This document shows positions 1 to 7,326 of a stretch of DNA of 10,218 nucleotides, piece by piece. The DNA is from Methylococcaceae bacterium UBA659 (GTDB lineage: Bacteria > Pseudomonadota > Gammaproteobacteria > Methylococcales > Methylomonadaceae). The notes under the pieces are model-generated. The model saw only the letters and a program-made list of their open reading frames with translations. It did not search any database and was not told where the DNA came from. How positions within the stretch are numbered: position 1 is the stretch's first letter; the number at the start of each line of letters is the position of its first letter. The position numbers and the translations under genes were made by a program. Location: NCBI GenBank assembly GCA_002299495.1, contig DBNZ01000226.1, forward strand, positions 1-10,218, in the 5' to 3' direction.

Positions 1-278
1 GGTGGTGTTGCGGTCAGGCTGGGCAAGCAGTGCGGGGCCACGTTTATGCGTTGATGGCATCAGGGCTTAGGGAGGTTGGCTTCTTAAGTTACAAATTTGT
101 GATGCATGCACATTGCCTTAGCTTTAACTGATTGGTAAAGTCCATAATCGAAGGCTTGGTATCGGCCCCATGAAATAAAATTGCAGGATTAGCTTCTATT
201 GACGTTTTGCTTAAAAATTAATTCTTTATTTTTCAGACTATTAAAGTTAAACATTGTTTTTATCGCGTCATTCTGGCA

Positions 279-294
279 TACCCTAAAAAGGGTA
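279..294. promoter_or_regulatory. Short perfect inverted repeat, possible operator or small hairpin
   Basis: TACCC at 279-283 is the exact reverse complement of GGGTA at 290-294, separated by the six bases TAAAAA. A five-base stem with an A-rich loop is weak as an RNA structure and has no following T run, so it does not look like a terminator. It overlaps the best, though poor, -10 candidate in the leader, so an operator role is possible. Function is inferred only from symmetry and position. Confidence 0.25.
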
Positions 295-347
295 CGAGTG
301 GATTGGCGGCATTTTTTTGCCAAGGGTAGCGGTTAACATGTGACGGT

Positions 348-359
348 GACGGTAGGAGT
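348..359 (+). promoter_or_regulatory. Imperfect ops-like element (possible RfaH-type recruitment site)
   Basis: The bases GACGGTAGGAGT resemble the ops consensus GGCGGTAGnnT, at which RNA polymerase pauses and recruits the antiterminator RfaH in leaders of long polysaccharide operons. The core CGGTAG matches fully; the second base (A for G) and the spacing of the final T do not match. A second partial match, GGGTAGCGG, lies at 324-332. Position in a long leader ahead of an operon of large polysaccharide genes fits the known use of ops, but with these mismatches chance is a real alternative. Confidence 0.25.
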
Positions 360-429
360 GCCGCCCTAGTCGCAATCAATCCATCGCGCCGGGGGCGGGT
401 GCTTACGGTTTTTAACCCGTTCGCATCTG

Positions 430-452
430 ACCACCGCAATGTTCGTGGTGGT
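430..452 (+). promoter_or_regulatory. Leader inverted repeat 1
   Basis: ACCACC at 430-435 is the reverse complement of GGTGGT at 447-452, with an 11-base loop. It could form a six-pair RNA hairpin in the leader of the first glycosyltransferase gene. No T run follows, so it is not a typical intrinsic terminator. It lies only four bases before the second, longer inverted repeat. Confidence 0.3.
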
Positions 453-456
453 ATTG

Positions 457-520
457 ATAGAAAAACAATAGCCGGAAAACGATGCTGTCCTGTGGCAGGC
501 GCGGTTCGGTGGTTTTCTAT
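457..520 (+). promoter_or_regulatory. Leader inverted repeat 2, long hairpin candidate
   Basis: ATAGAAAA at 457-464 is the exact reverse complement of TTTTCTAT at 513-520. Inside, CCGGA at 472-476 can pair with TTCGG at 505-509 using one G-U pair, so the arms could extend across an internal loop. The structure would end 27 bases before the ATG at 548, close enough to affect ribosome access to a gene that has only a weak Shine-Dalgarno sequence. I paired this by eye; no folding energy was computed. Confidence 0.3.
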
Positions 521-547
521 ATTGATTTTTACGGCGCGGGTTAACTA

Positions 548-3211
548 ATGCGACTCATTGATAAAATTATGGCATGGCGGGGCGTGGTATTGCTAAGCCA
601 ACTGGGATTGATAAAACTCATCTGTAACCTGACAGGTACTAAATCGTTTTATAAGCTGATAATCATCAAGATGATAAAACCCTTAGGTTTGTTTGACCGG
701 GGTTTCTATCTGGAAAACAACCATGACGTCCAACAATCTGGCATTAAGCCGCTGCGCCATTATGTTTACTTCGGTGACCGGGAAGGCCGGCACCCGATGC
801 CGTTGTTTGACTCCAACCATTACCGCTCGCGAGTGCCCAAATTGTCACGGTACTCCAATAGCTTATTACACTATGCCTATGTCGGCCGCCATCTAAGGAT
901 TTCCCCAAGCCCTTGGTTCGACATAGCATTTTACCTGTCCAATAACAAGGATGTGGCGCGTTCCCGGCACGACCCTTTGGTGCATTATCTGAGATGGGGT
1001 GGGCTAGAGGGGCGTTCTCCTTGCCCCCAGTTTGACGGCCAATTTTATTTGCAGACGTACCCCGATGTGGTGGCGTTAGGCGTCAATCCCTTAATGCATT
1101 ACCTTTTTGTTGGGCGGCTCGAGGGCAGGCGGACGTTACCCGAGCATGGCAGCCATTTTCCGCCCGCTATCCGCGCCATCGAATTTTCCTCGTTCTGTTT
1201 GCCGGATGAACAGTCTTGGCATGGACTGAAAGGCTTGACTGATTCCAAATCAGCCGTGGTCAGTGTCGTAATACCGGTTTATAAGGGGCGGTCTGAAACT
1301 TTACGCTGCATCCAAAGCGTCCTAACCGCCCATTGCCGGACGCCATTTGAATTGGTGATTATTAACGACGCCAGCCCCGACCCGGAATTGGTGGCCGACC
1401 TTAAAAGGCTTGCCGGTTTAGGTTTGTTTAAGTTGTTGGCCAATGATGAAAATCGCGGTTTTGTCCATACTGTCAATAGGGGGATGGGCCTTGACGGTGG
1501 CCAGGATGTCGTGCTGCTTAATTCCGATACCGAAGTCTATGAAGGTTGGCTGGACAGGCTGTATCAGGCCGCCTATCGGCATCCCAATACGGGCACCGTG
1601 ACACCGTTGTCAAACAACGCCACGATTTGCAGTTACCCGCGTTTTTTGGAGGACAACCCTTATCCTTTGGAATTGAGCTTCGCCGAAATGGATGGTTTGA
1701 CAGCTACGCTAAACAAGAGTGTTGAAATCGAGGCGCCCACGGGTGTCGGCTTTTGCCTGTTCATTAAACGGGCCTGTTTGAGTGCGGTAGGCCTGTTCGA
1801 CGAACAAACCTTTGGCAAAGGCTATGGGGAAGAAAATGACTTTTGCCAACGCGCGATCCGGGGCGGTTGGCGTAACATAATCGCGGCCGATGTATTTGTC
1901 CGCCATCTTGGCTCCGCGTCTTTTCAAGGGGAACGGGCCAAGCGGGTGCAAGACGCCTTAAAGATACTGGATAAACGTTACCCCAAATACAGAAAGGATA
2001 TTGACCGGTTCATCAAACAAGATCCGTTAAAAGAAATTCGCTGTCGCTTGGACGCGGCCAGAATGAAACGCATGTGCAAGGAAAAAAATATCTTGATTGT
2101 CTGCCACAATCGCGGCGGTGGCTCCGAGCGGCGGGTCCAGGAAGATATTTTCCATTACAGCCAATTGGGTTTTGGCATTTTCATACTGCGCCCAGTGCCC
2201 AAACAACCTGCCCTAGTTATCCTTGGCCATCCGGTTATCCGTTCTTTCCCCAACATCAACCCGTTCGTTTTGGCGGATACGCCGGTCTTGGCCACTGCTT
2301 TGAAAGGCCTAGGGATTAGTGAAATCCACACGCACAGTTTGGTCGATTACAGCTCCGATGCACCCACCCTGATCAAGCAATTGTCGGAAACCTTGGCAGT
2401 CCCTTGGAAGGCCAACTTGCACGACTACAAAGTCATTTGTCCGCGCATTAATTTAGTGGATGAAAACGGCCTCTACTGCGGCGAACCCGACGAAACGGAA
2501 TGCAACCGCTGCTTGGGCCAGCGGGGTTCGGACTTCGGCGTCAGTAACATTGGCGATTGGCGGCGCATCCATGAGGTCGGGTTGGCGGGAGCCAAAACCG
2601 TTATCCTGCCCGACCAAGACATGGCCGACCGGTTATCCAGGTATTTTCCGGACATAGATTTTACCGTCGAACCACACGAAGCCATCGAATGGGATGACTA
2701 TAAAACTAGCAAACCCCGGCTTGAATCAGCGCAAAGACTACGCATCGTCGTCATTGGCGCCATTGGCAAGCTAAAAGGCTTTCATGCTATCATGGCCAGC
2801 GCGAAACAGGCGAAACAACAGGGTCTGCCCTTGAATTTTATCGTCATGGGTTACACCATGAACGACAAGCTGAGCGAAGAAACGGGGGTGACAGTGACCG
2901 GGCAATATCAAGAGCATGAAGCGCTGGCAAAACTCCGTTCACTATCCCCGCATATCGTTTGGCTGCCTTCGCTTTGGCCAGAAACCTACAGTTACACCTT
3001 ATCGATTGCTTTGAAGGCCAAATTGCCCGTCTTTGCTTTTGACATCGGGGCCATTGCCAGACGTGTCAAGGAATACGCAGGGACTGACGAAACCCTAATG
3101 CCCTTGTCTTGGCATGACCAACCCACGAAGATCAACCAAACGTTCTTGCACTACAGGAGCCGTTGCATCCTCCCCTCACAACCAGAAACCATAGCGATCA
3201 CCGCGGATTAA
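548..3211 (+). CDS. Bifunctional glycosyltransferase: N-terminal repeats + GT2-type + GT4-type domains
   Basis: Probably transfers two sugars from nucleotide-sugar donors to a growing glycan on the cytoplasmic side of the membrane. Residues 1-47 are hydrophobic with interspersed Lys/Arg and may associate with the membrane; no clear signal peptide is seen. Residues 48-198 are four tandem 37-38-residue repeats. Residues about 236-460 form a GT2 (GT-A) domain: VSVVIPVYKG near 238, the donor/metal-binding type motif LNSDTEV at 324-330, and GYGEENDF at 425-432 in the usual acidic catalytic position. Residues about 512-880 form a GT4 (GT-B) domain beginning NILIVCHNRGGGSER, with Cys631, Cys644, Cys652 and Cys655 after a His-Asp-Tyr motif, and PETYSYTLSIAL at 811-822. 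In the last motif the second Glu expected in EX7E is Ile820. The ATG at 548 has only a weak GGG upstream; ATG 569 is an alternative. Sugar specificity cannot be assigned. Confidence 0.88.
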   Translation: MRLIDKIMAWRGVVLLSQLGLIKLICNLTGTKSFYKLIIIKMIKPLGLFDRGFYLENNHDVQQSGIKPLRHYVYFGDREGRHPMPLFDSNHYRSRVPKLSRYSNSLLHYAYVGRHLRISPSPWFDIAFYLSNNKDVARSRHDPLVHYLRWGGLEGRSPCPQFDGQFYLQTYPDVVALGVNPLMHYLFVGRLEGRRTLPEHGSHFPPAIRAIEFSSFCLPDEQSWHGLKGLTDSKSAVVSVVIPVYKGRSETLRCIQSVLTAHCRTPFELVIINDASPDPELVADLKRLAGLGLFKLLANDENRGFVHTVNRGMGLDGGQDVVLLNSDTEVYEGWLDRLYQAAYRHPNTGTVTPLSNNATICSYPRFLEDNPYPLELSFAEMDGLTATLNKSVEIEAPTGVGFCLFIKRACLSAVGLFDEQTFGKGYGEENDFCQRAIRGGWRNIIAADVFVRHLGSASFQGERAKRVQDALKILDKRYPKYRKDIDRFIKQDPLKEIRCRLDAARMKRMCKEKNILIVCHNRGGGSERRVQEDIFHYSQLGFGIFILRPVPKQPALVILGHPVIRSFPNINPFVLADTPVLATALKGLGISEIHTHSLVDYSSDAPTLIKQLSETLAVPWKANLHDYKVICPRINLVDENGLYCGEPDETECNRCLGQRGSDFGVSNIGDWRRIHEVGLAGAKTVILPDQDMADRLSRYFPDIDFTVEPHEAIEWDDYKTSKPRLESAQRLRIVVIGAIGKLKGFHAIMASAKQAKQQGLPLNFIVMGYTMNDKLSEETGVTVTGQYQEHEALAKLRSLSPHIVWLPSLWPETYSYTLSIALKAKLPVFAFDIGAIARRVKEYAGTDETLMPLSWHDQPTKINQTFLHYRSRCILPSQPETIAITAD
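689..1141 (+). repeat. Four tandem 37-38-residue protein repeats (FD..FYL...DV...PL.HY...G..EGR.P)
   Basis: Within the first glycosyltransferase the repeats cover residues 48-85, 86-122, 123-160 and 161-198. Each starts with an aromatic or aliphatic residue plus Phe-Asp, has a Tyr-Leu and Asp-Val core, then Pro-Leu-x-His-Tyr, then Gly and Glu-Gly-Arg, and ends in Pro. Copy 2 is degenerate: it keeps LFD, LLHY and VG but has lost the Asp-Val and Glu-Gly-Arg elements. I recall this repeat at the N-termini or between domains of many bacterial polysaccharide glycosyltransferases; its function is not established to my knowledge. The repeats have diverged at the DNA level, so the duplication is old. 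Confidence 0.85.
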
Positions 3212-3214
3212 TCC

Positions 3215-6200
3215 ATGAAAAATTTTTTTAAATCCGGACAAAACCGGCCAACCAATCAGTCTGCCAAAAAAATTAGCGATATTCAGGGTTATGTTGAACG
3301 GATTGACAATTTTCAAATTGAAGGTTGGGCATTAAGCCTGGGTAATAAACCCATAAAACTTTCAATCAATATCGGCGAAAATACACACCCGATAAAACCC
3401 TCTTGGCATGAACGCTCCGACGTGGCCAATCAATTTGGGGATGGCTATTTAAACTGCGGCTTCAGGATAGAACTGGCGGATGATCTGGCAGAGGTTTTCT
3501 TGGACGCTTGCCAAAATGAAGTCCCCATCACCGTTATTGCCGATGACATGCCGTTGTCCAGCGGGGTTGACCCGGCCGAATTAAAACTGTTGTCAGCCTC
3601 GCTGAAAAAACTTTCTGGACAAAACAAGGGTGCGGCAGCGGCGGCTTTAGGGAAAAAAACCAAAATCCCAGAAAAATTGCTTGCCGAACTGCCGGAAGAA
3701 ATTTCAGAAGGGCTGGTCGCTTATTTGTCGGAAGAAATTTTTGATGGCTTGCCGAAGGGCTTGTTCGAATCACTTTTCACAGGCCAATCGCCTAGCCCGG
3801 AACTTGACGCAAATGATAATGACCTGCTTGAGCAATTCATTGATAACCTACCCGAAGAATTAACCGTTGAGTTTCCGGCGACCTTGGATAGTTTGCCTTT
3901 GCTCCGTAATATCATTATCCATAAAGAAAAAACAAACAGGATTAAAGGGTTTATTGAATCCATAGAGCAGATAAAAATCACCGGATGGGTCAGGACTGAC
4001 TTTAAACCGATCAACATGGAGTTAGCGGTCGGGGAAGCGGCTTATCCGGTGGATCCGGTTTGGATTGTCCGCAACGATGTGGCCGCCCAATTTGGCGATG
4101 AATTTCTCCAATCGGGTTTTGAATTCATTGTCCCTAATGAAGTTATCGATGATTTCATAGATGCCCAGGCTAAGGGGGAAGCCGTTGAGGTATTGGTCGA
4201 AGGCATTAAATTGGCTAAAAACCCAAGCCTGCTGGCCGCCAAAAAACCCAAAACTGAAAAAATAGCTGAGGAAATTGAAGAAACCGAACCGCCCGCTTTC
4301 CACTTTAAGGATATCTTTGCCATCAATGCGAAATATGGCGTGGAAATATCCAATGAAGACTTCTACAAGCTCTTGACCCGGCAAACCGCATTCCCTATCC
4401 GCATCAGTGATGACGATGGCGTCAATGCCCAATATTATTTTGAATTGGCCAAAAAAAATCTTATTCAACGCCGTGAAGAGGAAGGCAGAACTTACCTGAA
4501 GTTTTCCCTTTTATTTGAGAAGCGAGCTGAATTTTTAGAAATCCTTGGCAACAGCTATCTTGAACAAGGCGATTATGAGACCGCCAATTGCCATTACGAA
4601 GCCGCGCTTACCCACCCCGGCCGGGTCAGCAAATGGTTGTTCTCGAACTTGGAACATTGTAAAAAGCGCTTGGCGGAGCCGAAACAAGTGGTGAAAACCT
4701 TGTTGGCGGGCATTGAACATATTCCGGACATCGGTTTGTTCCGCGACCGCTTTGACGGGGCAATGCAAGAGTATTGGCTTAAGCAACAGGGTGAATTAGA
4801 AGCGCTTGCCATCACCAATAACCGCAATGGCTTGGTGGCGAAAATGATCGATACCTCGTCATTCATCTACAATTCTTACCTGCGTTTTTACGGCGCCAGC
4901 GAAAACCCCAGATGGGTCGGCAGCTGCAACCTGGAGCGGGTGTTGATTGTCGGTGATTTCCATATCCCCCAATGTGTGCGCTACCGGATTGACCAAAAGG
5001 TGGAACAATTGGAAGAAGCGGGCAAGGAAGTCGCCAAAGTGTCCTGGACGGAATTGGCCAACCACCAAAACACCCTGGCTTTTTATGGCATGGTTATTTT
5101 TTACCGGGTGCCGGCCGAAGTCCAAGTGCTGAAAGCCATGGCCCAGGTGAATGCCACCGGCAAACTTTCCATCTACGAAATTGACGACCTGTTGTTTAAC
5201 CCTTCCTACCCGCCGCCTTTGGAAACTTACGGCGGCTATCTGGGCTTGAACCTTTACCTGCAACTGCTCAAGGGCATGGGTTCGTTCAACGCCGCCGCCC
5301 GTTATTGCCGGTTTGGCTTGGCCTCCACCCAACCTTTGGCCGATGAACTGCAAAGCCTGGTGTTCGGCGGCCATTGTTATCTGCACCGCAACGGTTTGGA
5401 TTCGTTGAACAGCTTAAAGCCGAAGTTCAAAAACCCAGACAAAACCACGCTGGACATTTTCTACGGCAGTGGCACCATGGCCCACAACAGCGATTTTATC
5501 GACTTGGTATTGCCCGCGTTGGTCCGGATACTGGAAGAATATCCACAAGCGCGGTTGGTGATCATCGGATACCTTAAATTGCCCCGCCAATTTAATAAGC
5601 AATTTTTTAATCAAATCAAGCTAATCCCGCCCGTGAAAAGCGTCCGGGCATACTGGTCGACCCTGGATAATGCCGACATCAATCTGGCCGTCTTGCACGA
5701 TGACTTAATCAATGGCTGTAAAAGTGAGCTGAAATGGTTCGAAGCCGCTTGCCTGGGAATCCCCTCGGTTATGAGCAGCACCGCCAATTACCGGGATGTC
5801 ATCAAGGCAGGCGAAGATGGGTTATTGGCATCAACAGCGGACGATTGGTATAACCATATCAAGCTGTTGATTGATAAACCAGAATTACGTCAGCAAATGG
5901 CGGGTGCGGCACAAAAACGCGCCCGCGATGAATACAGCATACCCGTTTTGGCCAACAACATCAGCAATGTTTTGGCCGACGCTTATGTTGCGGCACAACC
6001 GAAAAACGTGCCGCTACGGCGGAAACTATCGCTGGTCAACGTGTTTTTTCCACCGCAAGCCATCGGCGGGGCAACCCGTGTGGTCGCCGACAATTTCGAA
6101 CACTTGAAAAATGAATACGCCGACCAATTTGAAATTTCTGTGTTCACCAGCCAAGTGGAGCATAAATCGCCTTATCAAATGGACACCTACCGTTATGAAG

Positions 6201-7306
6201 GGGCCAGGGTTTACCGGACAAGCATTCTTTGGCGGGAGAATATGGATTGGTATGCCTATGACGAACAAGTCGGCAAACTCTTTGCCGAATATTTGGAAGC
6301 GGAAAAACCCGATCTAATCCATTTCCATTGCATACAAAGGCTAAGTGGTTCGATGATAGAAGCCGCGCAAAAAGCCGGAATACCTTATTTGGTTACCGTC
6401 CATGATGCCTGGTGGATTTCAGATTATCAGTTTCTGGTCGATACGAAAAATAAAGTTTTCCCAGAAGGCCATCCGGATATTTATGAAAAAAGGGAGCTGC
6501 CCAACAACATCAGCCTGGATGATTCCATTGAGCGGGTGCTGTATTTGAAGGAGTTATTGCGCCGGGCCGATAAAGTTCTCACCGTTTCCAACCGCTTTGC
6601 CGAAATCTATCGAAAAAACGGCATCTTAGATATTGCCGTTAACAAAAATGGCATCTCTGAAACCACCCCTTGGCAACCAAAGAATACCCGCAGCAAAACA
6701 AAAGTGGTTTGTGGACATATCGGCAGCATGGTCGAACACAAGGGTTATTTCTTGCTAAAAGAAGCCGTTAACGCATTGCAGCCCAAAAATATTGAATTGT
6801 TGGTAGTCGACCATAGCCACGAGGAAGGGTATCGCCATCAAGTCTTATGGGGCACGGTACTGGTCACCTTCATAGGCCGGGTCAGGCAGGATCATATTGT
6901 CACTTTGTATCGTCAGATTGACGTGTTGTTTGCCCCATCTAAGTGGCCGGAAAGCTACGGCTTGGTGACCCGCGAAGCGGCCGCTTGTGGTTGTTGGGTG
7001 GTGGCCAGCAATTTGGGCGGGATTGGCGAGGATGTCATTGAAGGTCAGTCCGGATTTGTCATTGAACCCACGGCAAAGGACTTAACGGCTTGCCTTGAGA
7101 AAATTGATAATGAACCGAAACGCTACAAAGGCTTTGCCGAACCAGGGCCATTACGCAGCGTGGCGGAGCAGGTCAAAGAATTGGTCGATTATTACCACCG
7201 CATTGGTGGCAAAATCGACCAGTTAGACCCTCGGGACAGGCTGCACCCTAAAACAATTCACCCGTCTTCGGAAAAAAAATCAAGCCCAATAAAAAATCCA
7301 GGGTAA
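3215..7306 (+). CDS. Large multidomain protein with two GT4/GT-B-type glycosyltransferase domains
   Basis: Likely a cytoplasmic double glycosyltransferase. Residues 23-117 and 243-333 are two copies of a Gly-Trp-containing module joined by an acidic linker rich in LPEE words. Residues 400-500 look helical, with a TPR-like unit at about 440-468 (LGNSYLEQGDYETANCHY). Residues about 572-925 form one GT-B-type domain, with YEIDDLLF at 654-661 and a Glu-rich donor-site motif KSELKWFEA at 836-844. Residues about 937-1330 form a second, GT4 domain: GGATRVV at 951-957, HIGSMVEHKGY at 1168-1178 and an intact EX7E motif (Glu1246 and Glu1254). The last 25 or so residues are polar and probably disordered. 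The gene begins 3 bases after the preceding stop with a weak GCGGA at 3203-3207, indicating translational coupling in one operon. Donor, acceptor and linkage are unknown. The length, over 1300 residues, is large for a polysaccharide glycosyltransferase. Confidence 0.87.
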   Translation: MKNFFKSGQNRPTNQSAKKISDIQGYVERIDNFQIEGWALSLGNKPIKLSINIGENTHPIKPSWHERSDVANQFGDGYLNCGFRIELADDLAEVFLDACQNEVPITVIADDMPLSSGVDPAELKLLSASLKKLSGQNKGAAAAALGKKTKIPEKLLAELPEEISEGLVAYLSEEIFDGLPKGLFESLFTGQSPSPELDANDNDLLEQFIDNLPEELTVEFPATLDSLPLLRNIIIHKEKTNRIKGFIESIEQIKITGWVRTDFKPINMELAVGEAAYPVDPVWIVRNDVAAQFGDEFLQSGFEFIVPNEVIDDFIDAQAKGEAVEVLVEGIKLAKNPSLLAAKKPKTEKIAEEIEETEPPAFHFKDIFAINAKYGVEISNEDFYKLLTRQTAFPIRISDDDGVNAQYYFELAKKNLIQRREEEGRTYLKFSLLFEKRAEFLEILGNSYLEQGDYETANCHYEAALTHPGRVSKWLFSNLEHCKKRLAEPKQVVKTLLAGIEHIPDIGLFRDRFDGAMQEYWLKQQGELEALAITNNRNGLVAKMIDTSSFIYNSYLRFYGASENPRWVGSCNLERVLIVGDFHIPQCVRYRIDQKVEQLEEAGKEVAKVSWTELANHQNTLAFYGMVIFYRVPAEVQVLKAMAQVNATGKLSIYEIDDLLFNPSYPPPLETYGGYLGLNLYLQLLKGMGSFNAAARYCRFGLASTQPLADELQSLVFGGHCYLHRNGLDSLNSLKPKFKNPDKTTLDIFYGSGTMAHNSDFIDLVLPALVRILEEYPQARLVIIGYLKLPRQFNKQFFNQIKLIPPVKSVRAYWSTLDNADINLAVLHDDLINGCKSELKWFEAACLGIPSVMSSTANYRDVIKAGEDGLLASTADDWYNHIKLLIDKPELRQQMAGAAQKRARDEYSIPVLANNISNVLADAYVAAQPKNVPLRRKLSLVNVFFPPQAIGGATRVVADNFEHLKNEYADQFEISVFTSQVEHKSPYQMDTYRYEGARVYRTSILWRENMDWYAYDEQVGKLFAEYLEAEKPDLIHFHCIQRLSGSMIEAAQKAGIPYLVTVHDAWWISDYQFLVDTKNKVFPEGHPDIYEKRELPNNISLDDSIERVLYLKELLRRADKVLTVSNRFAEIYRKNGILDIAVNKNGISETTPWQPKNTRSKTKVVCGHIGSMVEHKGYFLLKEAVNALQPKNIELLVVDHSHEEGYRHQVLWGTVLVTFIGRVRQDHIVTLYRQIDVLFAPSKWPESYGLVTREAAACGCWVVASNLGGIGEDVIEGQSGFVIEPTAKDLTACLEKIDNEPKRYKGFAEPGPLRSVAEQVKELVDYYHRIGGKIDQLDPRDRLHPKTIHPSSEKKSSPIKNPG
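3281..3565 (+). repeat. First copy of duplicated Gly-Trp module (protein level)
   Basis: Residues 23-117 of the 1363-residue protein. Shared landmarks with the second copy are I-x-G-(Y/F)-(V/I)-E near the start, GW at 37-38, P-x-W near 62-64, (R/N)xDVAxQFGD at 67-76 and CGF/SGF followed by alternating hydrophobic residues. The pattern suggests a small beta-rich, possibly carbohydrate-binding or scaffolding domain. I do not assign a named family. Confidence 0.75.
3941..4213 (+). repeat. Second copy of duplicated Gly-Trp module (protein level)
   Basis: Residues 243-333 of the same protein. It aligns along its length with residues 23-117: IKGFIESI corresponds to IQGYVERI, TGW to EGW, DPVWIVRNDVAAQFGD to KPSWHERSDVANQFGD, and QSGFEFIV to NCGFRIEL. 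Between the copies, residues about 150-230 form an acidic linker with repeated LPEE(I/L) words at 159-162 and 212-215. Nucleotide identity between the copies looks low, so this is not a recent duplication. Confidence 0.75.
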
Positions 7307-7309
7307 TTT

Positions 7310-7315
7310 GAGGGA
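7310..7315 (+). promoter_or_regulatory. Ribosome binding site of the first sulfotransferase
   Basis: GAGGGA lies 11 bases before the ATG at 7327 and just 3 bases after the stop codon of the preceding gene. The spacing is a little long but this is the only purine-rich candidate in the 20-base gap, and it supports the chosen start and a shared transcript. Confidence 0.55.
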
Positions 7316-7326
7316 AAACAAATTAT

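Larger units (their letters stand above)
1..547. other. Long non-coding leader upstream of the glycosyltransferase operon
   Basis: I could support no complete gene here. The first 80 or so bases are GC-rich and could hold the edge of a neighbouring gene; short open stretches run off the left edge on both strands but none is convincing. Bases about 180-265 are AT-rich and are where I would expect a promoter. A weak candidate is TTGTTT at 255-260 and TACCCT at 279-284 with an 18-base spacer, not strong enough to list separately. From about 300 to 540 the sequence becomes GC-richer and holds several inverted repeats and an ops-like word, which are listed individually. If transcription starts near 290, the 5' untranslated leader would be roughly 250 bases, long enough for leader-mediated control. 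No sigma-54 -24/-12 pair with correct spacing was found. Confidence 0.6.

Noticed and set aside
1..60. Minus-strand open stretch from an ATG at 60-58 running off the left edge (20 codons, beginning MPSTHKRGPA), and competing + strand open stretches ending at 54, 70 and about 129
   Set aside because: Too short to recognise; the minus-strand ATG has no ribosome binding site, and several frames are open over this length by chance.
305..321. Possible sigma-54 promoter (GGC...TTTTTTTGCC)
   Set aside because: The GG-to-GC spacing is one base short or two bases long of the strict -24/-12 arrangement, depending on which GG is used.
303..323. TTGGC/GCCAA inverted repeat with T-rich loop as a terminator
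   Set aside because: The T run is in the loop rather than after the stem, so it does not fit an intrinsic terminator; the five-base stem is weak.
4022..4468. Minus-strand open frame of 148 codons
   Set aside because: Phe/Gly-rich shadow of the acidic Lys/Glu-rich coding strand, overlapping the duplicated module; no ribosome binding site or family resemblance.
4859..5386. Long minus-strand open frame (175 codons) inside the large glycosyltransferase gene
   Set aside because: It lies entirely opposite a well-supported glycosyltransferase domain, has low-complexity Gln/Gly/His-rich composition typical of antisense shadows, and has no recognisable domain.
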